A stretch of 64,000 bases of DNA from Marinobacter sp. C7. Its GTDB lineage: Bacteria > Pseudomonadota > Gammaproteobacteria > Pseudomonadales > Oleiphilaceae. Made by a program: the position numbers and the translations under genes. The first letter of the stretch is position 1. Each line of letters begins with the position of its first letter. The stretch is taken from NCBI RefSeq assembly GCF_022343555.1, contig NZ_JAKQZH010000001.1, forward strand, positions 1,302,001-1,366,000. The letters are read 5' to 3'. Under the pieces are notes generated by a model that had not been told where the DNA came from, did not search any database, and saw only the letters and a list, made by a program, of their open reading frames with translations. Shown piece after piece: positions 28,601 to 36,966 of the stretch.

Positions 28601-28644
28601 GCCAGAGCGCCTGGCAGAACGGACCGACGAAATTTACTACCCAT
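25639..28644 (-). CDS. large LVIVD-repeat lipoprotein
   Basis: 1001 residues. A lipoprotein signal peptide with lipobox I-L-T-G-C gives lipid-modified Cys25, followed by Glu at the next position. The rest carries many LVIVD-type repeats of a beta-propeller, such as GIAVVDITDPASMQVLHTTP, GLVAVDATDTANIAYQGYAP, GIAVVDMTGL and GVAKLDWSDPANPVLLEH. There are probably one or two propeller units with long acidic insertions. Low-cysteine, acidic composition suits a protein exposed to a saline periplasm or cell surface. The function is unknown; LVIVD proteins are common in marine bacteria. No partner gene is evident. Confidence 0.85.
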   Translation of the reverse strand: MGSKFRRSVLPGALAAGLVTILTGCERSDHDASLGTPQGEAIVEAFLTEKAVQIGGATTATARAEVGGTDWAVYNMANRLAITPIQTTAGAVHEIELESFIQDILVVPYEGRTYALAAVRESGIAVVDITDPASMQVLHTTPVNYEQSGIKYAEGGGDVVTDVTISGHGFIKSLETNGIDLWVANESYGIHRTALANVVSATPATEEDGTLVIDDEVYTLQYSGEHPWGAPADLQLHTDGNLYAAIGFLGLGVYDPATLDRIGYYNLYTDTSVSEDWFLDMDVTTQVQTGATADGEGYLDAETGMPNHNQASFEILEVWHGDNDTAATPWADFDRYGKYYYKANKLDVETYNTGSGNQTIVYLAYGLAGLVAVDATDTANIAYQGYAPAVPAHGPDEPTGEQSQSLFPYFGVGMLKEAGVVDVEVDTTNNRVYYADHFAGLVALDNADAPAGNWQQGAGGFDNDLFPERLHWPDYEFVTSYDMGAWNPDDNESLPIWMYEAPSLLVTGEVSGHGNALFLMEGISDDPGAVDVVQATGAGGLNFMDIGDLTTGSTDMATKFTVPAYFASTTETYADADGAPTSPLAVGHTQGVAATQQYLYMADGPHGMIVWQIADADGNALDEPHVVANTVVDEYEVDNPDGSTVYPTPHAYNVIMGGNDDMAYVMSQSLGLRRVDVTGAEAGQGVPGTPLLLTPQPSDFFEHNLDSGSFGGISRQDHAYDVDFHGNYAVVADGSNGLTVYDMTMNPADGTGNHVVANLGSATGNPLLGRASGVELWTSPSDGSIYAFVASGHSGIAVVDMTGLLLDGVTPGMELVKIFQPIKIEEELDGTVHIGKADSRSVDVDVIGDHAYFSYGGFGLLAYSIDDLLAPLPSGVEPDKIWSMGGSGFDYRPEAVAQYRLQAEPGLEESDPEALYMTPQYFPADTLLVDGDGQWYTLDEPRLLFYVAYGEAGVAKLDWSDPANPVLLEHQQTVGEATGTAIANGRVYVADGGGGLVIFRQ

Positions 28645-28979
28645 AACTCAAATCTCCCTGGCTTTTTGTTGGCCAAGTGGCCGAGCCTTTACAAGTCTTT
28701 TCGAGTGGAGGCAGAAACGTTAGTGGTCCTGATGAGTTGACCAAAAACTACACGTTCTGTACTGGCAATATAGAAGTCACTCGGCGAATTGCATATTGAT
28801 ATGCCTCAAGGCTATGACAAATGTAATTGGTTGAATCGATCGCCCTGTCGACCTCCCGCAGTAATGGCGCTTGGGATCATCTTCGGGTATTTTGCCGCGC
28901 AGAAAGCCGTCATGCTCAATCTCACCGACGCGTTGCGGCACGAATAACCAGCACAGAGATACAACGACAGGAAACGAGA
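28645..28979. other. intergenic stretch with a gene remnant and divergent starts
   Basis: The 335-bp gap separates the divergent LVIVD lipoprotein and thioesterase genes. The left part (28645-28850) is AT-richer and should hold both promoters, though no convincing -35/-10 pair was found. The right part holds the MacB remnant listed separately. Confidence 0.5.
28852..28947 (+). pseudogene. C-terminal remnant of a MacB/FtsX-type ABC transporter permease
   Basis: An in-frame stretch encodes PPAVMALGIIFGYFAAQK followed by AVMLNLTDALRHE and a TAA stop. This is the universal tail of MacB/LolC-type permeases: the last membrane helix with G-x-x-F-G, then the basic-polar A-x-K-A-x-x-L segment and E/D-A-L-R-x-E end. 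Nothing upstream of about 28850 continues the permease, so the rest has been deleted. There is no ATPase or partner nearby. It looks like a relic of a lost efflux or lipoprotein transporter. Confidence 0.7.
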
Positions 28980-29372
28980 ATGTTCAAACTCGAGATTGAA
29001 CCAAGATTCAGCGATACCGACGCTCTGGGCCATATCAGCAACACGTCATTGCCGGTCTGGTTCGAGCAGGGTCGGACTCCGATTTTCCGGATTTTCCACC
29101 CGACGCTGGAAGTCAAAACCTGGCCGCTGATTCTGGCGCGCCTGGAGATTGACCTGCTGGCCCAGAGTTACTGGCATATGCCGGTGGAAATCCGCACTGG
29201 CGTCGGTGAGATAGGTAACAGCTCTTTCCGCGTGATCCAGGAGGCCTGGCAGGATGGCAAGAAGATCGCCCGCGGCGTCTCAGTGCTGATTCACTTTGAC
29301 TATGAGCATGAAAAATCGGTTCCAATTCCAGAGGGTATCAAGGCGAAACTGGCCGAGCACATGATGGAGTAA
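28980..29372 (+). CDS. hotdog-fold acyl-CoA thioesterase (4HBT family)
   Basis: 130 residues from the ATG at 28980, preceded by AGGAAA. The frame extends 51 residues upstream through the MacB remnant, but the family start is here. Family motif: FSDTDALGHISNTSLPVWFEQGR, in which the aspartate in D-x-x-G-H-I is the likely catalytic residue of 4-hydroxybenzoyl-CoA/YbgC-type thioesterases. The protein would hydrolyse acyl-CoA esters in the cytoplasm; chain-length preference cannot be judged. It stands alone, not in the tol-pal context of YbgC. Confidence 0.88.
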   Translation: MFKLEIEPRFSDTDALGHISNTSLPVWFEQGRTPIFRIFHPTLEVKTWPLILARLEIDLLAQSYWHMPVEIRTGVGEIGNSSFRVIQEAWQDGKKIARGVSVLIHFDYEHEKSVPIPEGIKAKLAEHMME

Positions 29373-29383
29373 CGGGTTGTTGG

Positions 29384-29406
29384 AGGCCCTGTCAGCGACA
29401 GGGCCT
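29384..29406. terminator. terminator-like palindrome between convergent genes
   Basis: AGGCCCTGTC-AGC-GACAGGGCCT forms a perfect 10-bp stem with a three-base loop. No T-run follows, so it may act with Rho or as an RNA end. Confidence 0.55.
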
Positions 29407-29423
29407 GACGGTTCATCCGGGAA

Positions 29424-29987
29424 TCAGAACCGGTAGGTCGCACCGATGCTCAGAACATCAATGTCGTAGGTGTCGAAACGGCCCACAATGGCCAGATTGT
29501 CTTGCAGGTTGTAGCGGGCGCCAATACCCACGCCGAGTTCGATCTCGGAATCGCTGGCTGAGCCCATTGGAGTGTCAACCTCTGCATCCACATAAACCAG
29601 GCCGGCCCGGCCCAGCAGTTCCAGCCCCTTGGCCTGTCCATCCAGGCGCAGGGTATAGGTGGCATAACCGCCCAGGCCGAAATAACTTGCCTCAAGTTTC
29701 TGTCCGAAATAGCTGCTCTCGGCATCTGCAGCGGTCAGGGTCAGCTCGGCTTCCGCACCCAGTCCCGGTGCGACCTGATCCAGACTCGTACCGAAAGTAC
29801 CTGCAACAACAATGGCATCATCGCTCAGGTCCATATCGGCGAAGCCCAGGCGTGCTTCCGCGTAGCCATTTGCAACCAGATCGTTGGTGGTGAGGCCATT
29901 GGAACCAGAGGTGGCGTGGTTATCCGCGTGGGCAACTCCGGAAGCGAGGGCGGCGCACAGAGCCGAGCAAATCACTGCGTTCTTCAT
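29424..29987 (-). CDS. small outer-membrane beta-barrel protein
   Basis: 187 residues. A classic signal peptide (MKNAVICSALCAALASGVAHA) is followed by alternating hydrophobic strands such as GYAEARLGFADMDL, SYFGLGGYATYTLRLDG and IELGVGIGARYNLQDN, and it ends in ATYRF, with the terminal aromatic needed for barrel insertion. It is a porin-like, OmpA-fold eight-stranded barrel without a peptidoglycan-binding domain, resembling YfaZ or Opacity-type proteins. Function unknown. AAGGA ribosome site upstream of the ATG at 29987. Confidence 0.75.
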   Translation of the reverse strand: MKNAVICSALCAALASGVAHADNHATSGSNGLTTNDLVANGYAEARLGFADMDLSDDAIVVAGTFGTSLDQVAPGLGAEAELTLTAADAESSYFGQKLEASYFGLGGYATYTLRLDGQAKGLELLGRAGLVYVDAEVDTPMGSASDSEIELGVGIGARYNLQDNLAIVGRFDTYDIDVLSIGATYRF

Positions 29988-30232
29988 ACAACATCCTTTT
30001 TCTGTTATTGAGTGCCGGATCGGACAGCCTCCGATACCGGAGCCCGGAACCTATATTATTGAAAACAGGCAATCTTTAGTCTTTTTGTAACCCGGTGACA
30101 CGAGTCGCATTTGGCGAATATCCGTGGAGAAGGCAATCAACCTGAACAATCGGTAAATACCCAGCCATTACCGATCAGTTCCTTGTGCTTCATAATTGTT
30201 GATGAGGGATTTTTTCTGAAGGGGGCAAACGA

Positions 30233-31123
30233 TTGGCCAAGAGATTGTTTTCGGGAGTACTGTTGATTTCCTTCCTGGTTCTGACCGCTTGCGATGCCGG
30301 TCCTGACGAGGATTCCCGTGGGGCTCCCGCGAAGGAATCGGTGTCTGCGGATCAGCGTGCCGGGGGGGCTGACATTTCACTGGCGCTTGAACCCGCACAA
30401 CTGGACTGGGTCGGCCAGAAGATATTTCAGAACGAATGCGCGGGTAAGCTGGAATGCCTGGTGCACTGGAACGCCGGGGAAGCGTTCCCTTCGCTGGGGA
30501 TTGGTCATTTCATCTGGTACCCGCAGGGCGTCGAAGGACGATTTGTCGAAAGTTTTCCCAAACTGATCCAGTACATGACCCAGCGCCAGGCACCGGTGCC
30601 GGACTGGCTGGTGAATCTCGATCCGTTTGATGCTCCCTGGCCCGACCGACAGGCATTTCTGGGCGAGGAGGATTCCACCCGTGTCGCGGAACTTCGCGAG
30701 TTTCTTGCCGGCACCCAGGGATTGCAGGCGGAGTTCATTTTCCGACGGGCCAAGGATTCTCTGGAAAAGGTCATTCGGGCTGCTCCCCGGGACCGCCGTG
30801 AGGACGTGCGCTCATTGCTGGCGGATCTCAGTTCGACCCCCGGAGGCGTTTACGCCTTGATGGATTATGTGAACTTCAAGGGTGAGGGGCTCGCTGCAAC
30901 CGAACGATACCAGGGGGAGGGTTGGGGCTTGTTGCAGGTGTTGCTGAATATGGAAACCGGGCGCGGCAAGACATCCCTGACAGCATTTCGGGAGGCGGCG
31001 GGTGAAGTGCTGACCCGACGCGCCCTGCATGCCGAGAATCCGATAGAGCGGGAGCGTTGGTTACCTGGCTGGCTACACAGGCTGGACACCTATCGCGAAC
31101 CTGCCCCGGCAAGCGAAGAATAA
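30233..31123 (+). CDS. unrecognised conserved-type lipoprotein
   Basis: 296 residues with a TTG start at 30233, supported by GAAGGGGG upstream. The signal peptide ends L-V-L-T-A-C with lipid-modified Cys20; Asp21 at the next position would favour inner-membrane retention by the E. coli rule, though this rule is not general. After a low-complexity linker (21-50) comes a predicted alpha-helical domain. The strongest local motif, HWNAGEAFPSLGIGHFIWYP at residues 78-97, has a Glu (83) and G-x-G-H pattern that recalls the E...T-I-G-Y-G-H active site of T4-type lysozymes. That similarity is weak and suggestive only. Function not assigned. Confidence 0.75.
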   Translation: MAKRLFSGVLLISFLVLTACDAGPDEDSRGAPAKESVSADQRAGGADISLALEPAQLDWVGQKIFQNECAGKLECLVHWNAGEAFPSLGIGHFIWYPQGVEGRFVESFPKLIQYMTQRQAPVPDWLVNLDPFDAPWPDRQAFLGEEDSTRVAELREFLAGTQGLQAEFIFRRAKDSLEKVIRAAPRDRREDVRSLLADLSSTPGGVYALMDYVNFKGEGLAATERYQGEGWGLLQVLLNMETGRGKTSLTAFREAAGEVLTRRALHAENPIERERWLPGWLHRLDTYREPAPASEE

Positions 31124-31293
31124 TAATTTTTCTCAAACAGTATTTGATTTTGCTAAGAATGTTCTACGCTTTGAGGTAACTGCCCCGTACAGGAGCGCGA
31201 GGGCAGGGGCTGCTCCGTTATGATGCAGCGGAGTTTGCCAGTCTTCCGCGACACTTCTGTGCCGGGAGGGTTTTTCAAGGATAAATATAACAA

Positions 31294-31306
31294 AATCAAG
31301 GTGTTG
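31294..31306 (+). promoter_or_regulatory. IHF consensus site upstream of aapJ
   Basis: AATCAAGGTGTTG matches the WATCAA-N4-TTR consensus completely. It lies just upstream of the sigma-54-type promoter, where DNA bending usually helps NtrC-class activators contact the polymerase. Confidence 0.45.
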
Positions 31307-31314
31307 AGTTGTTG

Positions 31315-31330
31315 TGGCTCGGTAATTGCT
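31315..31330 (+). promoter_or_regulatory. sigma-54 promoter for aapJQMP
   Basis: TGGCTCG-GTAA-TTGCT matches the sigma-54 consensus TGGCNCG-N4-TTGCW. The invariant GG (31316-31317) and GC (31328-31329) are spaced correctly by 10 bp. Expected start near 31340, 36 bp before the aapJ ATG. Suggests nitrogen control of amino-acid uptake. Confidence 0.72.
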
Positions 31331-31375
31331 GCTGAGCCCATGTCGTTCTCAACACCAAAACCTCGGAGATAAAGA

Positions 31376-32401
31376 ATGCTCAAAGTCCGATCGATTGCTG
31401 CCGGTGCAGCGCTAGTCATTGGTACGTTCGCTTCCTCTCAGGCCCTTGCCGCCTCTACCCTGGACACTGTTAAAAACAGAGGCCACCTCCAGTGCGGTGT
31501 AACCAACGGTCTCCCGGGCTTTTCCCAGCCTGACGAAAATGGCAACTGGACGGGTATCGACGTGGATACCTGCCGGGCCGTGGCCGCTGCTGTTCTGGGT
31601 GACGGAAAGGCGGTGGAGTTTACGCCCCTGACAGCCAAGGAACGTTTCACCGCTCTGCAATCCGGCGAGATTGATATGCTGTCACGGAACACCACCTGGA
31701 CGCTGACCCGGGACGCTTCGCTGGGCCTGAACTTCGCCGGTGTGAACTACTACGATGGCCAGGGGTTCCTGATTAACAAGGGCATCGGAGTGGACGATGC
31801 CTCCCAGCTGAGTGGCGCGACCATCTGTATCCAGTCCGGTACGACCACCGAGCTGAATCTCTCGGACTACTTCCGTGCCAAGGGTATGGAGTTCAAACCG
31901 ATCGTGTTCGATACCTCTGAACAAACGGTACAGGGGTTTTCAGCAGGTCGGTGTGACGTCCTGACTTCGGATCGTTCCCAGTTGGCCGCACTGCGTTCGA
32001 AGCTGGCTGATCCGAGCTCGGCGAAGATCCTGCCTAACACGATCTCCAAGGAGCCGCTGGGGCCGGTTGTCCGCCAGGGCGATGACCAGTGGTTCAATAT
32101 CGTGAAATGGGTACTCTCGGTTCAGATCAACGCGGAAGAGCTGGGCGTCACCCAGGCTAACGTCGACGACATGCTGAAGTCGGACAACCCCAATATTCAG
32201 CGTCTGCTGGGAACGGACGGCGATATGGGCGCGAAACTGGGTCTCCAACACGACTTCGGATACGAGGTTATCAAGCACGTTGGCAACTACGGCGAGATGT
32301 ATGACCGCAACGTCGGTCCTGACACTCCGCTCGGTCTTGACCGCGGCCTGAACGCGCTCTGGACTGAAGGCGGGATAATGTACGCCCCGCCGGTTCGTTA
32401 A
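31376..32401 (+). CDS. aapJ: general L-amino-acid ABC transporter binding protein AapJ
   Basis: 341 residues. Signal peptide of about 25 residues (ending SQALA), then the family start STLDTVKNRGHLQCGVTNGLPGFS. The polar-amino-acid binding fold is clear in NGNWTGIDVDTCRAVAAAVLG and LTAKERFTALQSGEIDML. The length and the tail GLDRGLNALWTEGGIMYAPP match AapJ/BztA rather than the shorter glutamine or arginine binding proteins. It captures a broad range of L-amino acids in the periplasm and delivers them to AapQM. Likely the first gene of a four-gene operon. Confidence 0.95.
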   Translation: MLKVRSIAAGAALVIGTFASSQALAASTLDTVKNRGHLQCGVTNGLPGFSQPDENGNWTGIDVDTCRAVAAAVLGDGKAVEFTPLTAKERFTALQSGEIDMLSRNTTWTLTRDASLGLNFAGVNYYDGQGFLINKGIGVDDASQLSGATICIQSGTTTELNLSDYFRAKGMEFKPIVFDTSEQTVQGFSAGRCDVLTSDRSQLAALRSKLADPSSAKILPNTISKEPLGPVVRQGDDQWFNIVKWVLSVQINAEELGVTQANVDDMLKSDNPNIQRLLGTDGDMGAKLGLQHDFGYEVIKHVGNYGEMYDRNVGPDTPLGLDRGLNALWTEGGIMYAPPVR

Positions 32402-32491
32402 ATCCTGAAAGCATGTCGGGGGCGTCACCAAAGGCGCTCCTCGACTTATCTCTGATGAGTCAAGAAGCAGGGAAGCTTTCGGGGAAACTTG

Positions 32492-33679
32492 ATGAAAAAA
32501 CAAACGATCGATTCGAGGCCGGCGGGACCCAAGCCCTGGTATGACCCCCGGGTTCGATCACTCTTCTTCCAGGCTGTAGTCATCGCCTTTGTCTTCTGGG
32601 GTGGCTGGACACTCGTCGACAACACGCTCTCTAACATGGAGAGCCGGGGAATCAGCACCGGTTTCGGATTCCTCGATGAATCCGCTGGCTTTGCCATTAT
32701 CATGAGCCTGGTGCCCTACGACGCAACGATGTCCTATGGCCGCACCTTCTGGGTAGGTCTCACCAATACCCTGCTGGTCTCCGCGATGGGGGTTGTTGCT
32801 GCGACAATTCTCGGTTTTCTGATCGGTGTCGCGAGGCTGTCGAATAACTGGTTGGTCGCCAAGATCTCTTTGGTGTACATCGAGGTTATTCGTAATATTC
32901 CGCTGCTGTTGCAGATTTTCTTCTGGTATTTCGCGGTGCTCAGTAATCTGCCATCTCCCCGTCAGAGTGTGGACGTGGGCGGGACAGTGTTCCTGAACAA
33001 CCGGGGGTTGTACCTGCCGGAGCCATTGACGCAGGACGGCTTCGGTCTCGTCTGGGGCGCCATCATCGTGGCGATCGTGGCGGTTGTCGGGCTGAAACGC
33101 TGGGCCAAAAGACGGCAGCTGGCGACCGGCGAGATTTTCCCAACGTTCAGGGTAGGTCTGGCCATTGTCGTGCTACTGCCGGTGTTGGCCTATTTCGTCG
33201 CGGGGCAGCCTCTGGTGTGGGACATTCCCGCACTCAAGGGATTCAACTTTGGCGGTGGCATCACACTGATTCCCGAACTGGCGGCCCTCTGGATCGCGCT
33301 CTCGCTGTACACCGCCAGCTTTATCGCGGAAATCGTGCGGTCCGGGATTCTGTCCGTCAGCAAAGGCCAGACAGAGGCGGCCCATGCACTTGGTTTACCT
33401 AACGGGCTGACCCTTCGGCTCGTTGTCATTCCCCAGGCCATGCGGGTGATCATTCCACCCCTGACCAGCCAGTATCTCAACCTGGTGAAAAACTCATCGC
33501 TGGCAACCGCGATCGGTTACCCCGATCTTGTGGCTGTCTTCATGGGGACCACACTGAACCAGACAGGACAGGCCGTTGAGGTTGTCGCAATCACAATGGC
33601 GGTCTATCTAACCATCAGCCTGCTTATCTCCCTGTTCATGAATATCTATAACCGGGCCGTGGCGATTAAGGAGCGATGA
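32492..33679 (+). CDS. aapQ: L-amino-acid ABC transporter permease AapQ
   Basis: 395 residues, larger than most amino-acid permeases, as expected for AapQ/BztB. N-terminal membrane helix, then a permease domain split by a long loop containing SVDVGGTVFLNNRGLYLP, a feature of this subfamily. The EAA loop near the C-terminus reads RSGILSVSKGQTEAAHALGL. It pairs with AapM in the inner membrane. The ATG at 32492 is directly preceded by a TTG in frame; the ATG is used. The stop overlaps the aapM start. Confidence 0.94.
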   Translation: MKKQTIDSRPAGPKPWYDPRVRSLFFQAVVIAFVFWGGWTLVDNTLSNMESRGISTGFGFLDESAGFAIIMSLVPYDATMSYGRTFWVGLTNTLLVSAMGVVAATILGFLIGVARLSNNWLVAKISLVYIEVIRNIPLLLQIFFWYFAVLSNLPSPRQSVDVGGTVFLNNRGLYLPEPLTQDGFGLVWGAIIVAIVAVVGLKRWAKRRQLATGEIFPTFRVGLAIVVLLPVLAYFVAGQPLVWDIPALKGFNFGGGITLIPELAALWIALSLYTASFIAEIVRSGILSVSKGQTEAAHALGLPNGLTLRLVVIPQAMRVIIPPLTSQYLNLVKNSSLATAIGYPDLVAVFMGTTLNQTGQAVEVVAITMAVYLTISLLISLFMNIYNRAVAIKER

Positions 33680-34764
33680 TGGCGGAGTCAACGATGAAAC
33701 CACCCAAAAAGGCGTTCCATCCGATTGCCTGGATGCGGGAGCACCTCTTCTCAACCTGGTACAACTCGCTACTGACTGTGCTGGTCGGATACCTGCTCGT
33801 GACAAGTGTTGGGCCGTTGGTGAGCTGGGTCTTTCTGGATGCCAACTTCCGGGGCAGCGAACCCAGTGACTGTACCGGTGCTGGCGCTTGCTGGCTGTTT
33901 GTCAGCCAGCGCCTTAATTTCTTCATCTACGGATTCTATCCGGACGAGTTGCAATGGCGGGTGGATGTGATGTTCATCCTTCTTGCCGTTGCCTTTGTGC
34001 CCCAGTTCATCGAGCGATTTCCCGGACGGAAATGGCTGGGGCTTTTCGGTATCACCGGGCTGCCCGTTATTGGTTATTTCCTCATTCCGGGCGGTCTGTT
34101 TGGGCTGGAGACCGTTGAAAGCACCAAATGGGGCGGCTTGATGCTGACCCTCATTCTGGCTTATATCGGTATCCTGGCGTCCCTGCCCATCGGGATTCTC
34201 CTGGCGCTGGGGCGTCGCTCCGACATGCCGATCATTCGTGGTCTGTGTGTGGTGTTCATTGAAGTCTGGCGTGCGGTTCCACTCATTACCGTGCTGTTCA
34301 TGGCATCGGTGATGCTGCCGTTGTTCCTGCCCGAAGGTATGAACTTTGAAAAGCTGCTCCGGGCCCTGATCGGGATTACCTTGTGGCAGTCGGCCTACAT
34401 GGCGGAGGTCATTCGCGGGGGCTTGCAGGCCATCCCGCGGGGTCAGTACGAGGCAGCCGATGCGCTGGGCCTGGGCTACTGGAAAAAAATGGGGCTGATC
34501 ATTCTGCCGCAGGCACTGAAGCTGGTCATTCCGGGCATCGTGAATACCTTCATTGCCCTGTTCAAGGATACCACCCTGGTACTGATTATCGGGCTGTTTG
34601 ATGTGCTTGGCACCGTGCAGTCCACCGTGACGGACCCGGCCTGGCAGAACGTTGCCGTGGAAGGGTATGTCTTCGTCGCCTTCTGCTTCTGGGTTTTCTG
34701 CTTCGGTATCTCCCGATACAGCCAGAACCTCGAACGCAAACTCGATACCGGTCACAAAACCTGA
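33676..34764 (+). CDS. aapM: L-amino-acid ABC transporter permease AapM
   Basis: 362 residues, the partner of AapQ. The gene starts with ATG overlapping the aapQ TGA (ATGA), a sign of translational coupling. EAA-loop motif [24 protein letters not shown] lies at about residues 243-266. The preceding helices hold [20 protein letters not shown], typical of HisM-type permeases. The stop overlaps the aapP start by one base. Confidence 0.94.
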   Translation: MMAESTMKPPKKAFHPIAWMREHLFSTWYNSLLTVLVGYLLVTSVGPLVSWVFLDANFRGSEPSDCTGAGACWLFVSQRLNFFIYGFYPDELQWRVDVMFILLAVAFVPQFIERFPGRKWLGLFGITGLPVIGYFLIPGGLFGLETVESTKWGGLMLTLILAYIGILASLPIGILLALGRRSDMPIIRGLCVVFIEVWRAVPLITVLFMASVMLPLFLPEGMNFEKLLRALIGITLWQSAYMAEVIRGGLQAIPRGQYEAADALGLGYWKKMGLIILPQALKLVIPGIVNTFIALFKDTTLVLIIGLFDVLGTVQSTVTDPAWQNVAVEGYVFVAFCFWVFCFGISRYSQNLERKLDTGHKT

Positions 34765-35570
34765 TGGGTAACTCAATGACAGAACAAACCCAAACTCCCG
34801 AAACTCAGTCAGCTCCTTCCAGTCAGGAAGACAAGCCCGACATCATACGGGTTGAGCAGATGCACAAGTGGTATGGGGATTTCCATGTCCTCAAGGACCT
34901 GAACCTGACGGTCAAGCAGGGTGAGCGCATCGTTATCTGCGGACCCTCCGGTTCCGGGAAGTCGACGTTCATACGCTGTATCAATCGCCTGGAGGAGCAC
35001 CAGCAAGGCAAGATCATCGTTGATGATGTCGAGCTGACAGACGACGTTCGGCACATTGATACCGTGCGGCGTGAGGTTGGCATGGTGTTTCAGCACTTCA
35101 ACCTGTTTCCGCACCTGACGGTACTTGAAAACTGTTGCCTGTCACCGATCTGGGTGAGGAAAATTCCCCGCAAGGAAGCCGAGGCCACGGCCATGGAATA
35201 CCTCGAGCGGGTGAAAATTCCCGACCAGGCCAACAAGTACCCGGGGCAGTTGTCCGGGGGGCAGCAGCAGCGGGTGGCGATTGCCCGTGCCCTGTGCATG
35301 AAGCCAAAGATCATGTTGTTTGATGAGCCGACCTCCGCCCTGGACCCGGAAATGATCAAGGAGGTGCTGGACGTCATGATCGAACTCGCTGGCAGTGGCA
35401 TGACCATGCTTTGCGTTACCCACGAGATGGGATTCGCCAAGACGGTGGCTGATCGGGTTATCTTTATGGATGGGGGCGAGATCGTGGAGGAGGCTCCGCC
35501 TCACGAGTTCTTCAGTCACCCCAAAGAGCCCAGAACCCAGAAGTTCCTTCAACAGATTCTGCAGCACTAG
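34764..35570 (+). CDS. aapP: L-amino-acid ABC transporter ATPase AapP
   Basis: 268 residues. Complete ABC ATPase: Walker [10 protein letters not shown], signature LSGGQQQR, Walker [14 protein letters not shown] and a switch histidine in VTHEMGFA. It powers AapQM from the cytoplasmic side. The start may be the ATG at 34764 or the ATG at 34776 (MTEQTQ); the first overlaps the aapM stop. Followed by a strong terminator shared with lpxH. Confidence 0.96.
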   Translation: MGNSMTEQTQTPETQSAPSSQEDKPDIIRVEQMHKWYGDFHVLKDLNLTVKQGERIVICGPSGSGKSTFIRCINRLEEHQQGKIIVDDVELTDDVRHIDTVRREVGMVFQHFNLFPHLTVLENCCLSPIWVRKIPRKEAEATAMEYLERVKIPDQANKYPGQLSGGQQQRVAIARALCMKPKIMLFDEPTSALDPEMIKEVLDVMIELAGSGMTMLCVTHEMGFAKTVADRVIFMDGGEIVEEAPPHEFFSHPKEPRTQKFLQQILQH

Positions 35571-35574
35571 CAGG

Positions 35575-35606
35575 AAAAAGGCCGGGTGAATGCCCGGCCT
35601 TTTTCA
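35575..35606. terminator. bidirectional terminator between aapP and lpxH
   Basis: AAAAAGGCCGGG pairs with CCCGGCCTTTTT around a short TGAATG-type loop; A- and T-tracts on both sides serve the convergent genes. Confidence 0.88.
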
Positions 35607-35607
35607 T

Positions 35608-36333
35608 TTAAAGAGGGTGTTTTCCCAGTTCCGGCTCCTCACCGGGATCAACTCGCAGCCACCAGACATGGCTGTCCCAATCACCCAGGACAAAACGCTT
35701 CGCGGGCTTGCTGTTGGCTTCCAGGTCATGGATCGCCGGACGGTGCGTGTGGCCATGAATCAGGCGCTGGACACCGTGGGCTTCCATTTCCTTTACGACT
35801 TCTTCGGGCGTGACATCCATGATGGTCTCCGCCTTGCCCTGATTCTTCGCCATGGAGATTTCCCGTAACTGCCGGGCCATTTGCTGGCGGTCCTCCAGGG
35901 GGCGAGCGAGGATCATCTGCTGCCACTGCGGGTTGCGCATGTTGGCGCGGAACTTCTGGTATTCCACATCCGCGGTGCACAGGCTGTCGCCGTGCATCAG
36001 CAGGGTAGGGGTACCGTAGAGATCCACCACCGTGGGGTCATCCAGCAGGGTCGCGCCGGCACGGTTGCAGAAATCCTCGCCAATCAGGAAATCCCGATTG
36101 CCGTGCATCAGGAAGATGTCGGTGCCGTTTTCGTTCACTTCCTTCAGGGCGGCCGCGACGGTTTCCTGCAGGGGGGTGCGCTCATCGTCACCAATCCAGG
36201 CTTCGAAGAAATCCCCCAGGATATACAGACGCTCCACACCCATGGCCCGGTCTTTCAGAAAGGTCAGGAACGCGTCCGTAATATCCGGGCGCGACTCTTC
36301 CAGGTGCAGATCGGAGATAAACAGCGTGGTCAC
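35608..36333 (-). CDS. lpxH: UDP-2,3-diacylglucosamine hydrolase LpxH
   Basis: 241 residues with a GTG start at 36333 that overlaps the ppiB stop (GTGA). LpxH makes lipid X in lipid A synthesis as a peripheral inner-membrane enzyme. Metallophosphoesterase metal ligands are visible: D-x-H in [27 protein letters not shown], and the G-H-T-H pair in [13 protein letters not shown]. The length matches the family. Confidence 0.96.
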   Translation of the reverse strand: MTTLFISDLHLEESRPDITDAFLTFLKDRAMGVERLYILGDFFEAWIGDDERTPLQETVAAALKEVNENGTDIFLMHGNRDFLIGEDFCNRAGATLLDDPTVVDLYGTPTLLMHGDSLCTADVEYQKFRANMRNPQWQQMILARPLEDRQQMARQLREISMAKNQGKAETIMDVTPEEVVKEMEAHGVQRLIHGHTHRPAIHDLEANSKPAKRFVLGDWDSHVWWLRVDPGEEPELGKHPL

Positions 36334-36830
36334 GCGTCCTCCAGAACCTCGGCCTTCTCGATGATCACGTCCTCGGCGGGAACGTCCTGATGGCCGGCGC
36401 GCATGGTGGTGCGCACCGCACGGATCTTGTTGACGGTGTCCATGCCCTCGGCCACCTTGCCGAAGACGCAGTAGCCCCAGCCTTCTGCGTTCTTGGCGGT
36501 GTGGTCCAGAAACCCGTTGTTCTCGACATTGATGAAGAACTGCGCGGTTGCGGAATGGGGATCCATGGTCCGTGCCATGGCAATAGTGCCAACCATATTG
36601 CTCAGGCCGTTATCGGCCTCGTTCTGGATCGGCTCGCGGGTTTTGCGCGGGGTCATGCCCGGCTCGAAGCCGCCACCCTGAATCATGAAGTTGCTGATCA
36701 CGCGGTGAAAGATCAACCCGTCGTAGAAACCGTCGCGAACGTACTGTTCAAAGTTCTTTGCGGTTTCAGGGGCCTTGTCGTAGTCCAGTTCGAGCTTGAT
36801 ATCACCGAAATTGGTTTGCAACAGAATCAT
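36330..36830 (-). CDS. ppiB: cytoplasmic peptidyl-prolyl isomerase B (cyclophilin)
   Basis: 166 residues without a signal peptide, hence the cytoplasmic PpiB type. Cyclophilin motifs [18 protein letters not shown] (catalytic Arg in FHR) and [17 protein letters not shown] are present. The gene is upstream of lpxH in a two-gene operon and divergent from glnS, as in Pseudomonas. Confidence 0.95.
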   Translation of the reverse strand: MILLQTNFGDIKLELDYDKAPETAKNFEQYVRDGFYDGLIFHRVISNFMIQGGGFEPGMTPRKTREPIQNEADNGLSNMVGTIAMARTMDPHSATAQFFINVENNGFLDHTAKNAEGWGYCVFGKVAEGMDTVNKIRAVRTTMRAGHQDVPAEDVIIEKAEVLEDA

Positions 36831-36921
36831 CAGGGTTTCCTGTAAAGGTTTATCGGGGTTTCAGCTCGCTATTGTACTCAAGAGTTTTGCGCTATGCATG
36901 AGTCAGGAAAGGATTTGTGAG

Positions 36922-36927
36922 TATAAT
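36922..36927 (+). promoter_or_regulatory. -10 element upstream of glnS
   Basis: A perfect TATAAT lies 40 bp before the glnS ATG. The -35 region at the right distance (TGAGTC) is a poor match, so only the -10 is called. Confidence 0.45.
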
Positions 36928-36966
36928 ACGCGGTTTAAGATTCAACCCCTGTCCAACAGAGATTGT

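Noticed and set aside
28827..28979. 51-residue N-terminal extension of the thioesterase
   Set aside because: The extension lies out of frame with and across the MacB remnant, has no family similarity, and the ATG at 28980 has a good ribosome site.
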